A DNA stretch of 64,000 bases, taken from positions 6,930,086 through 6,994,085 of the forward strand of contig OZ012690.1 of NCBI GenBank assembly GCA_963942565.1. Reading direction: 5' to 3'. The stretch comes from Maea johnstoni (Eukaryota > Annelida > Polychaeta > Spionida > Magelonidae). A model generated the notes under the pieces. That model saw nothing but the letters and a program-made list of their open reading frames with translations. It searched no databases and was not told the origin of the DNA. The position numbers and the translations under genes were made by a program. Positions 1 through 12,778 of the stretch are shown here, piece by piece (positions within the stretch are counted from its first letter, which is position 1; each line of letters starts with the position of its first letter).

Positions 1-164
1 TCAAAACCACCGCTACCTTTTTATTCTCCCATAATGGTGCTGCCAGTGTCAATTACATGGGCGATTCCCATTACAAGAAGTTTAGATGAATAGACACATG
101 GATTGGTCACCACAGACGAATTGCCATTTGACCAAATTACAAAGTCCTGGAAACACCTTATCTT

Positions 165-260
165 GTTGAATCTAGTGTCAGTGTGACGTCACTAGGAGAC
201 ATAGACCAGTGAGGGCTCTTGTATGTGTTTACATAATAGAGCAAGTTGCTCATGCATATG
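165..260. repeat. Dispersed repeat shared with 11745-11850
   Basis: TGTGACGTCACTAGGAGACATAG followed by GAGGGCTCT and ATGCGCAGA recurs in the same order at about 11767-11865. It is an interspersed repeat fragment without recognisable ends. Confidence 0.55.
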
Positions 261-391
261 CGCAGATCGCACCTCTTGAATGGTTCTTGTCAACATCCGG
301 GCTATGAGTTGTGCCCAGGCTGTTAGTGTTAAGGGAGACCTGCTGGTTGCGTATCCAGTGGTCTATATTCATGCCACCATTACTAGAAGTA

Positions 392-606
392 TTAACCCTT
401 ATGCTGCTGGTGGCTAATTCAGCAAATACAAAATTATGCAAAAAACCTGAGAAATGGGTGAAACTCTTGCAAATGGGTACTCATATGAAAGTGCTCAGCG
501 AGAGCTTTCCAATGAATACAAACATGACAGGGTTTAGATGTTTTTCAAAAATATTTGCATCATTACATGCTTTGGATAAAAGTAGCCTCAGCATTGGAAG
601 GGTTAA
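392..606 (+). mobile_element. TTAA-flanked MITE, family 1
   Basis: Begins TTAACCCTTATGCTGCTGG and ends GCATTGGAAGGGTTAA, so both ends show inverted AACCCTT and a TTAA target. The interior carries the family hallmarks GGGTACTCATATGA and CCAATGAATAC. It is non-coding, about 215 bp. TTAA targets are used by piggyBac and Kolobok transposases; which one moved it cannot be told. Confidence 0.8.
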
Positions 607-679
607 CTGAGATATCCCGTAATGGCAGCATCCAAAGAACTGACAATGGTGCCGCCATTATGGGAGAATAAGCAGGTAG

Positions 680-1369
680 CATCAGATCTGAACATTGATT
701 TTGTGTGCGATCCTGAGAGGATCGATCTAAGAGTTGGGTTTTTAACTGAAAGGAAAAGAAATTTACACACTTGTCATTCAAACAAACAATTTTTTATAAT
801 CAATCATGATTTTATTTTTCATGTCATTTGTCAGGTTGAGCAGGGCCTCAAGACCAAATGCTTAATTATGCAAGTAATCCTCCAATTGCTAATGATGGTA
901 TTAACCGTATTATTGACATTTCTGACAACATACAGATAGATGCAGTCTGGCCACCTGTGTCTCTGTAGGTTCCTTGACAGCGGTCACCATTCTACGTAAT
1001 GACACCCGTTTCTCAAGGAACCGTGAATTGTAAACCTACTGTTTCATGATTCCCTCTATTGTTGAGGACGTCATGCTTTCAAGATCCCCAAGCGTGGCGA
1101 AAGTACATGCATGTCAAGGCCTGAGCAGAATGCCGCCGTCAACAATGGAATTGTCTTATTGTTGAGGACAAAGCTCCCTCGGGGGATACAATCATGCTGG
1201 CAACCCCACAGAGATGTTGCATTTGTTTAATATTAAATGTTCATAATTGTCATTTGTCTTCATTTTAGCTGCAGATTGATAATTTTCTTAGATATACCTC
1301 CCTGTTAGAATGATTCCCAGAACATGCAGAACAACCCCTCTACACAGAAATCCTGGATCCGTCAAGCAA
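680..1369. other. No recognised feature
   Basis: AT-rich sequence without long open frames, known repeat ends or RNA signatures. Confidence 0.6.
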
Positions 1370-1581
1370 TTAACCCTTCGAATGCTGAGGCAACTTTCAT
1401 CCAAAGCACAAGGATGCAAAAAATTCTGAAAACCTTCCAAACCCTGTTATGTTGGTATTCATTGGATAGCTCTCGCTGAGTACTCTCAGATGAGTACCAA
1501 TTTGCCATGGTTTCAGTAATTTTTCCGGTTTTTGCATCTTTTTGTTTTGGCCAAATTAGCCACCACTAGCATAAGGGTTAA
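1370..1581 (-). mobile_element. TTAA-flanked MITE, family 1 (inverted)
   Basis: Reverse orientation copy, TTAACCCTTCGAATGCTGAGG at the left and AGCATAAGGGTTAA at the right. Confidence 0.8.
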
Positions 1582-1634
1582 ATGGGCATGAACAAAATGG
1601 TTATGATGCGAGTCTTAAGAAAAATCACCTTTTC

Positions 1635-1849
1635 TTAACCCCTATACTGCTGGTGGCTAATTTTGCCAATGCAATTGATGCAAAAAAGCTGAAAAATGAC
1701 ACAAAACCCTGGCACATATGAGCACTCATCTGAGAGAACTCAGCGAGAGCTCTCTAATAAATACCAATATGTCAGGGCTTAGATGGTTATCAAAAGTCTT
1801 TGTATTTGTGTGCTTAAGACGAAAAAAGCCTTAGCATTGGAAGGGTTAA
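1635..1849 (+). mobile_element. TTAA-flanked MITE, family 1
   Basis: Forward copy only 54 bp from the previous, oppositely oriented one. Both TTAA ends are intact. Confidence 0.78.
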
Positions 1850-2144
1850 AATCAGGAAACTTCAATTGTGCATTTTGTTGATACTGTAAACAGGATTGGT
1901 TGGATTTGATTTAAGGATGAATTTTGCAGTTGTTTTCATTTCATCATTATTCATTTAACTTAAGAGTTCTATGAAAGATAGATTGGAATTATCATAACAT
2001 TAAATCCTAATTTGCCATTTTATCCTTATTTGCTTCCAAATAAAATCTACCACCTGGCAATTTTTATTATGTATTTCTAAATTTGCTTGAAAATTTAGCT
2101 GCAAGATGGGAAAGACAATGAATAAAATTGCCCTTGCCCTAAAT

Positions 2145-2353
2145 TTAACCCTTATGCTTCTGGTGGCTGATCCAATACCAAATGCTGCAAAAAACTGAAA
2201 AACGACCGAAACCCTGGCACACTGGTACTCATCTGAGAGTACTCAGCGAGAACTATCCAATGAATACCAACATGAAAGGGTTTATATGGTTTTCAAAAAT
2301 CGACGGGTCCTTGTTCCTTGGTTAAAAGTAAATTCAGCATTTGAATGGTTGTA
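2145..2353 (+). mobile_element. TTAA-flanked MITE, family 1 (right end decayed)
   Basis: Left end TTAACCCTTATGCTTCTGG is intact; the right end reads CATTTGAATGGTTGTAAG and has lost its TTAA. Confidence 0.7.
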
Positions 2354-4200
2354 AGTCATATTTTCTAGAAGAAAATAAATAATGAGTGGGATATACTTCA
2401 CATTGGAACAGCGGCGCCTAGATAACCATTGCTTAACCATTGTTTTCTTAAAATGTAAAGCTGGTAAATACCATGACACTAGTGTTTATAGTGGAATTGA
2501 GTTTTATTTGCTTACTTTGCTTAATGATTAAGTACAGAATATTCTACCTTTGGATGGATGTTTGTTTTGGATATTGTGTATTTCATGTAATACATATGTA
2601 AGTCAATGTACTGTTTTTAGATATCGTTTTTTACATTAAAGATCTATGGTGTATGTTTACTAAGATGTTTGTCTAATCATTTCTTGTGACATTACTTGTA
2701 TTTGTAAGTGGGGTCTGAATGAATACACTCTTAGGGGAATTCAACTATGCTCACTGATATAAGGGTGGACTTGGCTCCTAGTCCCTGAAAAGTTACTTTT
2801 ACCCTCTGAGTTTACTACCCTGAGTGTAGTGTAGTGCCATATATGACAGATAGATGGCACCATATGGTCCTTTCTCTGGCCCTTTCATATTCAAACAGAG
2901 TCCTCCATTCACCTGGTGAGATAAATTGGAACTAATTTGGCCACCTTGACCACTTGGTGCCTGGAATCAGAAGGTGACAGCCTAGTAATCTAGGCTAATA
3001 TAAGGGTTACTAATAACAGCTTCAAATATTGTACAATTCTTCATCTATACACAGATAGCCTTACACAAACAAAGAGAAACGACTAATATGCAACCCTTGC
3101 TTCCCCTTAACATTTATGCGATATGTTTACTACCGGTAAGCTACCTTTCTTATTATTACTTGTTGCCATGGCTTATGTCCGTATCTTGGGGTTGAACAAA
3201 TACTCTCACCAAAAATGTTAAATAGTAGTACTAGTAGTAGTATATTTATTGACCAAAGCATGCAGATTTGAAATTATACATAAAACTGAATCATATCAGA
3301 ACAGAAATGCAAAGTAGTACAAATAAAAAATGAAATTCAAATATTTTCATAAATACAGGGGCAAATATGAATTCAAGTGGTTTCAAATAGACAGTGCAAC
3401 TCTTCAATGAGTAGACGGGTAGCATGTCTCGAACAAACAGAAGACTGGATATACAACCCACACCTCACCACAATCCTACTCTCACATTCACTTTCTCAAA
3501 ATAGTGACATCTTGATCAGATTATGTCTCCGGTCTCAAATTTTGGATATAACTTAGGAATTAGGCATGAACTTGAACAATATATTTTGGAAGGTTTGGCG
3601 GTGGGTCCTGTGGAACTCTTCTCTTTCAATATCTTCCAAGATATGCATTTATCAGAAATCCATCCCCCCCCCCCCCCCCCCCCAACAAAAAAAAAGAAAC
3701 AGTCTGCTGAGTATAAAGAGAGTAGACCAACCAACCTGTCCAAAAAAGATAATGTATCTAAAAATTACATGCGCTGAATGAAACGTGATTATGATGAAAA
3801 AGAGATGTCTAGTTTCATATATGCTTGATACCGCATTATAAATTTATGGCAGAGATATTTTGCTGTTCAACCTGTGAAAGGTTGTCCAACCAACCGGCCC
3901 CCTGATAAGCCAATTAAATGTCTAGGCAGTTTGGTTTTACTTTCATAAGTCACACTATGGCCAACAGCTTTATTTTGCTTGTCTACTCATAGTGAGATCA
4001 TTCAGGCTCTTAGAGCAAAATTGTGAAGATATCTATTAAATGGGAAAAAACATGGTAAACAACTCTCCCTCAAATATTTTGTAAAATCAAATTTTATTGA
4101 TTCGACAATTTCAGTCGTTTACATCTCATTTGTCTCTTTCATGGCCAAGATGAAGTGCTCTAAGGCACTGCCGCTGATAGTTCAATAATATTGAATCTTA
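2354..4200. other. Intergenic, low-complexity patches only
   Basis: Contains a 20-bp C run (about 3664-3683) followed by an A-rich tract and a patch (2820-3000) resembling 21640-22010. No gene signal. Confidence 0.55.
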
Positions 4201-4547
4201 CTCTATGCAACGATATCTTATTGTGGAATGTGGATGTTCTGTGTTGCACCGTCCATATGATTACAGAAATGGGAAAATAGGTAGAGTTTATGTCGGAACT
4301 ATGCCGCTGACTGCTAGCTGTCTCTCACCACTGAGGGCCTGTCCTAATCTGCTAATAGCCGTGTGGTCGAAGGCGCTGCCACTGCATGCGTGAAATTCAA
4401 ACTTTGCTAATAATGACTGGAGCAAAGTTTACACATAATTAATCTAACCATCCATGAAAAAGCCATCGTATTTATTGAGTCACTTCAGACCGGCTGGTCA
4501 TCAGAGTTCCGTTCGTCTACTCAAGACACGACCCTTCGGACGTGCAA

Positions 4548-5030
4548 CCGGGGGGGGGGGGGGGGGGGGGGGGCATTCAGGTACAGAGGGGGGCCGCACC
4601 TTCGTTACGTATTTCGCGGAAGAAGGGGTCTTTTTTTAAGACCTCCGCATGTCCGCGATTTTGTAAAAGAAGGGTACTTTTTTGTACCCAGATACGAAGT
4701 ATGGGGGTCAAAATCCCCTTACAATCCACGAAACATACGCGGCTCTGACGCCGAGTGACTCCCGAAGTATCTGGGCTTCCGACTTTGCTGCCGCCACTTG
4801 CTGCCGCTAAACACGCAGAGGATTATAAAATCTAAAGTTAAAATACGTGTTCCCGTTCATCCAATGTCAGTGTTTTGATAAAAGAAGGGGTGTTTATTTA
4901 CTGGAAAAAGTCAGCGTTTTTACTAAAATAAGGGTGCTTTTTTGGCCGGAAATCAGTGCTTTAGGGGTATTTTTTGATTTTGATAACGAACGTGTGCGCC
5001 CCCCTAAATACCCAAGTGCCCCCCCCCCGG
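4548..5030. mobile_element. Element with poly-G/poly-C ends and 9-bp target duplication
   Basis: Starts CCGGGGGG and ends CCCCCCGG as inverted termini and is flanked by exact direct repeats GACGTGCAA (4539-4547 and 5031-5039). It is 483 bp with no protein homology seen. The terminal G/C runs are unusually long. A target duplication of 8-9 bp suits hAT, P or Mutator-like elements. Confidence 0.65.
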
Positions 5031-5204
5031 GACGTGCAAGAGGAATTACAATAGAACTCGCATACCTCGGATTTTTACGTACTTGTGCAAGAGCACTGGT
5101 TCCAAATCATTCCAATCTTCGAAAAATATTAGTGCCAACTCGGATTTCGGTTACCTCGGACAATTTGTTTGATCCCTTTTGTCCGACGTGTGCGAGGTTT
5201 TCTT

Positions 5205-6170
5205 GTATCTTCGTCTGCTATGAAGGAATCTTTCTAGCGTCAGGCCTTAGGAGCCATGTTCCTCCATCTCAGAATAGAGTTAGATATCTTCGTTTGCTAT
5301 GAAGGAATCTTTCTTGCGTCAGGCCTTCAGGGCCATGTTCCTCCATTTCAGCATAGAGTTAGATATCTTCGTTTGCTATGAAGGAATCTTTCTAGCGTCA
5401 GACCTTCAGGGCCATGTTCCTCCATCTCAGAATAGAGTTAGATATCTTCGTTTGCTATGAAGGAATCTTTCTTGCGTCAGGCCTTCAGGGCCATGTTCCT
5501 CAATCTCAGAATAGAGTTAGATATCTTCGTTTGCTATGAAGGAATCTTTCTAGCGTCAGACCTTCAGGGCCATGTTCCTCCATCTCAGAATAGAGTTAGA
5601 TATCTTCGTTTGCTATGAAGGAATCTTTCTAGCGTCAGACCTTCAGGGCCATGTTCCTCCATCTCAGAATAGAGTTAGATATCTTCGTTTGCTATGAAGG
5701 AATCTTTCTAGCGTCAGACCTCCAGGGCCATGTTCCTCCATCTCAGAATAGAGTTAGATATCTTCGTTTGCTATGAAGGAATCTTTCTAGCGTCAGACCT
5801 TCAGGGCCATGTTCCTCCATCTCAGAATAGAGTTAGATATCTTCGTTTGCTATGAAGGAATCTTTCTAGCGTCAGACCTCCAGGGCCATGTTCCTCCATC
5901 TCAGAATAGAGTTAGATATCTTCGTTTGCTATGAAGGAATCTTTCTAGCGTCAGACCTCCAGGGCCATGTTCCTCCATCTCAGAATAGAGTTAGATATCT
6001 TCGTTTGCTATGAAGGAATCTTTCTAGCGTCAGACCTTCAGGGCCATGTTCCTCCATCTCAGAATAGAGTTAGATATCTTCGTTTGCTATGAAGGAATCT
6101 TTCTAGCGTCAGACCTTCAGGGCCATGATCATGTTGCTCCATCTCAGCATAGAGTTAGATATCTTCGTCT
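5205..6170. repeat. 79-bp minisatellite, about 12 units
   Basis: TAGATATCTTCGTTTGCTAT recurs with a strict 79-bp period (for example 5281, 5360, 5439, 5518). The first units and the last one are most diverged; the middle ones are nearly identical, typical of array homogenisation. No open frame crosses the array. Confidence 0.95.
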
Positions 6171-7318
6171 GTGACCCCAGCCCCCACCGGTGGAGCAGCG
6201 GAGTCGTCACTCTACAGTAGAGGCATTTAACTCCTGCACCAATCGACCGGGCGTCTGCCACTGCCTGGCTGTATGAACACTCATGGACAACACGTCAAAT
6301 AATAACCCAAGCACATCAATGAACCGCGTAGTTTGTGAAACGCAGCTACTAGTTTGTGAAACGCAGCTACGCTCAGTTGTGAGGTCATCCATGACCGGAA
6401 AACTGGGAGGCAATCGGATGTGCTCAATGGCGATTTCTGGCTTGAGAGCCTTGAGTATTACCGCTGGTCCATTGCAGACCACCACACTTCAATGGATCCG
6501 CTATGGCCTGTTGGTTAGGATATCTGTTTTCACTCCCCGCTGGCCCACGATTATAGGCATCGACCATTTGATATTCTGGGGAGGGGGGGGGGGGGGGGGC
6601 ATGTACATTTTAGAAAAAAAACTGTCCCTGATTTAATTGAATTAATTCACATTTCAAGTGCCGGGAAATGGCTGTAAATGCGTTTCAGAATGTGTAGACC
6701 CCTAGAGCTTCTTAGGCTGCGCACGGCCGCTAAGAGCTTCGTGCTTGCCGAGCACGCCATCCAAAAACATTTAGCTTGGGTAAAAAAGATTCCCACTTTC
6801 AAAATCCTGGCTAACTCCCTGTTTGAGATTATCGGTGACTTTTGCTAATGTTGTAAAAGAAAAGATCATCCCTGAAATCCCCCTGTAAAGCTACATATTG
6901 AGAGAAAAGAAAAACAATACATATTTTGTATCATACCATCCATGCCGATATGAGAATTGCAATTTTGAAGATATTTCATAAAATACAAAAAGGCAAACGA
7001 CTAGAATACTTTAAACCAGACAAATCAGTGAAACATGAATTGTGGCTAAATAATATCCACTTCTGTAAAATATATCCAAAAGGTACTACCATATAAGAAT
7101 ATGCAATCATAAAAAAAACTTAATATTTTCACTCGCCTTTTGAAATTGAAAAAAAACTGTCATTGAAAATTTGAGAAAACCTGTCTCTAAAAATTTGAAA
7201 AAAATTCTATCTTTGAAGAATAATGTACATGCTGGAAATGGCAATCGTGTGAACTTAATGGCCAACTGCAGGCCACAAGTCCCCATGTAGCATGGTGGCA
7301 GGCATACATTTATATATA
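6171..7318. other. Intergenic, no gene seen
   Basis: Holds a G run at about 6579-6599 and AT-rich sequence. The short reading frames here show no homology I recognise. Confidence 0.55.
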
Positions 7319-7493
7319 CAGGTGAACTTGGATATGACGGACCACTTAACGACGGATTTTTGCATATGACGGACGATATGCTTGGTCCCAGTCTGATGCA
7401 TATCAAGTATTTGTCAAATGTATACGACAGATTTTGCATATGACGGACCAATTTTCCTGGTCCCATTGAGTCTGTCATATCCAAGTTCACCTA
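7319..7493. mobile_element. TA-flanked MITE (CAGGTGAACTTGG ends)
   Basis: A 175-bp non-coding element with inverted ends CAGGTGAACTTGGATATGAC / GTCATATCCAAGTTCACCT and TA on both sides. Short size, CAGG ends and TA target fit Tc1/mariner-pogo MITEs. Confidence 0.78.
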
Positions 7494-7739
7494 TAATAAA
7501 GTAAAAACACAGTATAACGCCTAGTAGTTAGGCTATCCCTTGTGGTGAGGGCACTCGACTGGAGGACTGGTCAAGTATATGATGACAATGAATCAAAGCT
7601 CAAAGATAATCATATTGACCTGTAGCCTCTCTCATACCAAACGGTGTATGTTTGTGCTATCCATACTTGATTGAAGTACAATGATAGGTACAACAACACT
7701 CGCACAGCTTAAATTGTGTATACCGACATTTTATATACC

Positions 7740-7856
<117 letters not shown>

Positions 7857-8088
7857 CTATGTTTATGTTTTATTTATCCTAATTCAATTCGAATCCTGAA
7901 GCGTACTCTTTCTCAGATGTATGTGGAGACATCTTAATACAAAAGCAATTTTTGAGGTAGGTTAGACTGAAAGCTACTGTTCTTGGAGGGATTTTGAAAT
8001 CCTTTTTATTTTTTTAAATCACTTATTGACTTCTGGTCATAGTTGTCAGACCATGTGCATCCAAAATCTGGTTTCCGTACATACCTCA

Positions 8089-8112
8089 CCCCCCCCCCCC
8101 CCCCCCCCCCCC
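8089..8112. repeat. Poly-C run followed by A-rich tract
   Basis: About 23 C in a row, then AATAAAAAAAAC and CAAAACA units. Confidence 0.9.
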
Positions 8113-9033
8113 AATAAAAAAAACAAACAAAAAACACACAAAAACAACAGAGATTGAATTGATAGGCACGAGGACATCATATTTTGGTATGGATATATAA
8201 AATATGATTGTACAATCTTCCTTGCTCTTCGGTCAATACTACATACACCATGTCAGCAATACGAATACAAGTATATCATAGTTCTTCAATTTTCTGCTAC
8301 GTTAACAATTGTATGACTATTTCTTTCGGATTTTCTTTTTTGTCAAAATGAAAAATTGTGTATTTTGCAACTTCTAGATTGCATAACATCGGAACAAAGT
8401 AAAATAACTGTGATATATTTCCCCACGAAATACTCTTAGCTATTCAAACACCAAATTTCAAGCAAATCTGTTTACATTTGATACTAAAAGTATGTTTAAA
8501 GCCATCATGTTTGGTAAAATTCAACATGGAGAAAAGAGTAAAAACATTTCCTGTCTGTGCGCAAGCCTATGTGAGGTTCTGAGATGTATGGTGTCTTACT
8601 CTTCTCAGAGATGGTATGACAGTCAGAGTTGGTCTGATTCTATTGAAGACGAGAGTGTAGGCTTTTAAATATGTAAACACCTTAAAGTGACCCTACATTC
8701 ACGAATTATCGCCACAGGCCACCTCAAGTTATAAATAACAATTCATTGAACCTATATAATAAATCCATGGAGGTATTGGCTCAGACTAGTGTTTTTTTTT
8801 ATTAAAACTCTAAATTGCAAGAAATGAACTACAACGATTCTTGCAGACGGATAGAAAGACAGACAGACAGGCAAAAGAACAAACATGCCTTTTTTTTAAA
8901 TGTGATGTTTTCATGTGCCTACACTGATTTGAAAGGTAGCTAATTGTAAACCACGTTTAATTGAATTGTAAAGAGAAAAAAAGAATCCGTTGTTGAATAG
9001 TGTTTATCTATAAGGTCCGTATCATATTATCAT

Positions 9034-9282
9034 TAACCCATTCATGCCAGTAAGAACTTAAAACGCCCGGACTATGAACCTTGTAGGGCAATTTTGGTAG
9101 TATCCCTGTGACTTGAATTTCTTTGCGTAAAATAATAAAATAGAAATGTTGAACAGAAACAAATTCATAAATCTCCTCCAAATATGTTGTGATTTTTCAT
9201 TCTGCTCTAAAGTTAGTTTCAAGTGTGCCAAAAGCCCAGACGACAAATGTCAAACAAAAATGCGGGCATGAGTGGGTACTGA
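9034..9282. mobile_element. TTAA MITE, family 2 (TTAACCCATTCATGCC)
   Basis: Left end TTAACCCATTCATGCCAG, right end GCGGGCATGAGTGGGTA, inverted to each other. Non-coding. The right TTAA has changed. Confidence 0.6.
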
Positions 9283-10839
9283 AATTACGGCCGTAAAGAG
9301 CAAGCGCGGTATTCCAACACGCGTTATAACGACGCACTATACTCCACTAGTTAAGAATTCTTGTAGGTTCAAATGCTTCAGGGAAAAAATAACAAGGTGC
9401 TATAAAATGTAACAGAGATTCCCTGAGGTGCGTCAAAGCAAACAAGATATCAACAAATTTGCTCTAATTTCAAAATTCTCCCCCAGTAGAATATAATGTT
9501 AGATGATGAGTAAGGCAGGAACGAGACGGGTATAAACTTATAAAGTATGATGAAATATTTTTTGAAAAGAATTCGTAGAAACTTCGTGTAACTTGGAAAC
9601 CAATATTACCCAATTACAAACCCAAACATCATCATCAACAACAACAACAATAACAAGTGGTGAACAACAACAACAATAACAACAACAACAACAACACAAA
9701 AACAAAGAAAAAGAAAAAAAACAGCACCGAAGACAGAGGAAAATTTTCGGTTGGGCCATGTTGAGGAGATATGTGTTACCTAACCATTTTAATTTCTAGC
9801 ATGGTCACTCTCAACATCTCTCCCACGTGGTGATAGCCAGAGGTCGGTTCACTGATGAGTTAATTCCATCTTTGAGCGACATCTATCGCAATAACTCTCA
9901 ACTACAAGTTCATCCACTACTGCATTATCATGGTAATGAGTCCATATAAAGTAAGATGTAAGCCCGCACGCTGGGCTTGTATTTTCCGATTTAGAAAATA
10001 TTGATGAACGTATTGATCACATGTTTATTTATGTAGTGCTGCGGTTTTTTCACGCATGTTGTTTTCGAACTCTGGATTGTTAAAAGAAAAATGCCTCTTT
10101 CGTCAGTGATTAAATGACAATTTTGTTAACAAGATAATGAAAATAAATGGTTGTTTCATGCAAAGAGTGAATATTATCTGTCAGATTTTTTGTGGCAAAG
10201 TACAAAATGTAGATGACTTGTACTGTACAATGTGTACAAGGTGTACATGTTGTGGGGCTCAACAGGTGTGACGTCCCATAGCCCTGGAACGTGGATAAAT
10301 AAAATGAAAAGTCCGCGCATGCGCATTACGTTCCTTTCCCTTGTGCTAATGGCGACATGTGCTTCATTTGAGAAACACGAGATTTCTCATGCCATGTTGA
10401 CCAAATCGCACATAGTGTAAACTTTCCCTATCGTAAACCTGCATAGAATACACAGCTTTAAGAGCCACGGAGAATTTTGGACGCGGAGTCAGGAGAGAAA
10501 GGAATATCCAGTGCATGAGACAAGGTCTGTAAAGTGAAGCAACGTGGTCATAGGATTCTCAGCAGCAGTTCACTTCTGCCAGCCAATATACATTGACATT
10601 GCAGGGTAGTTGTGCTATCCTGTCCGCTACCACGAAGCCACATCGTAAATAAGTATACCAGTTACTTATATTAACACTATTGAGCGCTGTTATTACAGAT
10701 ATTTCGTAAAAGGATCGACAATTTGATGCCTGAAGCTGTCCTTGAATCGTCCTGACCTGGTTTGATTAGAAACCATGAATTAGCATATTGTCCATATTGA
10801 GCCTTGATTTGCAGAAGAAGGTTTGTAATAAACTATTCA
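9283..10839. other. Upstream of LARP1, no gene seen
   Basis: Includes a CAA-rich simple repeat (about 9630-9700). The region nearer the gene becomes less AT-rich from about 10840. Any 5' untranslated exon of LARP1 would be here but shows no clear mark. Confidence 0.5.
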
Positions 10840-10905
10840 GTTTCGTTTGCAGAGTAGAAAGCGTTTAATTTGACTGTCAGCGTGGCGTGTGACATTCGAT
10901 CTGGG

Positions 10906-10911
10906 CACGTG
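10906..10911 (+). promoter_or_regulatory. CACGTG E-box just upstream of LARP1 start
   Basis: A perfect CACGTG palindrome 52 nt before the LARP1 ATG, in a short GC-richer stretch (10840-10962). Such E-boxes bind bHLH factors of the Myc/USF class and are common near ribosome-biogenesis gene promoters. No TATA box or clear transcription start is visible, so its role is inferred. Confidence 0.3.
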
Positions 10912-10962
10912 AAGTGGCCCAAGTTGTAAATACGGGATTGGCGGACTGGTAGCCAGATCAAA

Positions 10963-11284
10963 ATGGCGTCCGTGGACATAGCACCAGTCGCAAGCTCCCA
11001 AGCAGATTTCAGCTCGCAGAGCTCAAAAGAAGTCAGCCAGGCAACTGGTAACGTACTGACCGAGTCAGACAAAAGGACAGAACGTCAAAGTTCAGAGGAG
11101 AACGTGGCAAATGCCCCTAAAGCTGTCATCAACTCGAAAGATGAGGACGATGCAACCAAAAGCAAGCCCAAAATATTTGACAACAAGAATTTCGTCGAGG
11201 CACCACTGCCAAAAGTGAATCCATGGGGGAAGACTCAGTCTGTCGTGCCTTTAGAAATGGATAAAGGCAAAGAAAACACAGCTG
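10963..11284 (+). CDS. LARP1: LARP1 coding exon 1 (start of La-related protein 1)
   Basis: LARP1 is a cytoplasmic RNA-binding protein that binds 5'TOP mRNAs and poly(A)-binding protein and links mTORC1 signalling to synthesis of ribosomal proteins. This exon opens the gene. The ATG sits in AAAATGG, and an in-frame TAA at 10927-10929 lies upstream with no ATG between, which fixes the start. The exon gives residues 1-107, an acidic, Ser/Lys-rich segment ending in a NFVEAPLPKVNPWGK block that matches the conserved N-terminal KVNPW motif of animal LARP1. The donor is CTG|GTGAGT and the exon ends in phase 1, which exon 2 continues. Identity rests on the downstream La motif and phase-consistent splicing; the N-terminal residues alone would be weaker evidence. 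The protein continues past the window, so the DM15 cap-binding repeats are not seen. Confidence 0.9.
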
Positions 11285-12240
11285 GTGAGTATATATTAAA
11301 TGTGATGCGTATCTGTTTGTGTTGTATTCGTCTATAAAGTGTGGTGTGTCAACAGCATGTTATTTTGTGCAAGTACCCCTGTAATGCTGAGCTGTCATAT
11401 ATCATAAACATATGTTTGGTGAGGCCTGCCCTAAATGTCTTATTCACACACTGACAGTCATGTTCATAATAGGGTTCCCTATAAATAACATTGTGTGTTG
11501 GACATATTGTGATTTCAGTTTCATTGAGAGTGGTCAAGGAAGCATTTGAATCCATGTGACAGCTTGTCAAATCATTATTTTCTTATGGAGTCGAGATTGC
11601 CCAAGTTACAAGGATGAGTGCAGAATCGTGAGATAAATCCCAACTTACCAGGCTACCTTAGTAAAGGTTTAGATGAATAAAGGAAAGGATATACATGTAG
11701 CAAGAGACCAATTACTATGTGCACTACACTGAAGGCCTGGCTATCCCAGGGGTCTCGAATCTGGCCTTAGTGTGACATCACTAGGAGATAAAGATCAATG
11801 AGGGCTCTCATATTTTTTACATTACAGAGAAACTTCTCACTTGCGCACCAATATGCGCAGAACTCATGTTATGGCATAATTGCCGCAGCCCGCCTGTTCA
11901 GGTTGATTGCCTGGTTTCATTCCACTTGTTTTTATTCGTCTAAGGTTATTAGGTAGCACTATCATGCATCGCCACCCCTAGGAATGCAATCATTAAAACG
12001 TCTCATTGGCTGAGGACAGACTCTTTACTTACCCAGCTGAGGCTGCCCATGACAGACTCCATGCCATCAGGAACACTCATGTGCAATAAGATATTCTCAT
12101 CACCTGAAGATTCCAATGCCTGGAACTATGAAAATTATTCCATGGCTGCAGTTAATTCATGCGTTTCCACCCTAATAAAGGGTTGGTGGTCAGACATGAC
12201 ATAAGTTTTGAATTCAAACACTCAGATGAACAATGTGTGA

Positions 12241-12420
12241 TAACCCTTATGCTGCTGGTAACTAATTTTACCAATACAAAAAGATGCAAAAAACCTGGGA
12301 AATGATTGGAATCCTGGCACATGGGTACTCATCTGACTGATGATCTGAGAGCTATCTTTATATGAATCTACCAACACCAGGTCTGACACTTAGATTTTAG
12401 GCTAAGGGCCTGAAAAGGTC
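12241..12420 (+). mobile_element. TTAA MITE family 1, decayed
   Basis: Left end TAACCCTTATGCTGCTGG and GGGTACTCATCTGA are clear, the right half is lost before the next MITE begins. Confidence 0.6.
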
Positions 12421-12464
12421 TTTTGACAAAAAATAGTGGTCAAAAACTTCATGATATGTAGCAG

Positions 12465-12778
12465 CATGGTCTTAGTCAGCAGGGCGTCTGGGTGTCTTTT
12501 TGGACACCCAAACCCCTCAAAAGCACCCCTCAGGACACCCACTTTTCTTGGTGAAAAATGTCTTAAAATGTCAATCTCAAGCATATAATTGAATTTTATC
12601 ATCTCCATATAATTCCCTTGACATTCTATAAGGATACCATGCCTTAGTTTGATAAATTTATACATGTTTATGGTTGAAATTTGAATATATTGTTGCCCCC
12701 CTTAAAAATTTGGACGTCCAAAAATTTTACAATTACCAATTTTAGGCACCCACTTTCTAAATCCTGGCTAAGACCCTG
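12465..12778 (-). mobile_element. hAT-like MITE (GTCTTAGCCAG family)
   Basis: Flanked by exact 8-bp duplications TGTAGCAG (12457-12464 and 12779-12786). Ends CATGGTCTTAG and CTAAGACCCTG are inverted. No coding. Eight-bp target sites and short inverted ends fit hAT. Confidence 0.85.

Larger units (their letters stand above)
12..680. mobile_element. Inverted-repeat element with 40-bp arms
   Basis: Left arm 12-51 (GCTACC…TTATTCTCCCATAATGG…GTCA) and right arm 641-680 are inverted copies at roughly 85% identity. No coding capacity is seen between them. A TTAA-MITE (392-606) lies inside. Family unknown. Confidence 0.5.

Noticed and set aside
5205-6170. CRISPR-like array.
   Set aside because: The whole 79-bp unit is repeated with no unique spacers, and the genome is eukaryotic.
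11349-11570. Minus-strand 73-codon frame with a cysteine near the middle in early intron 1.
   Set aside because: No homology recognised, no splice partners, and it overlaps plain intron sequence.
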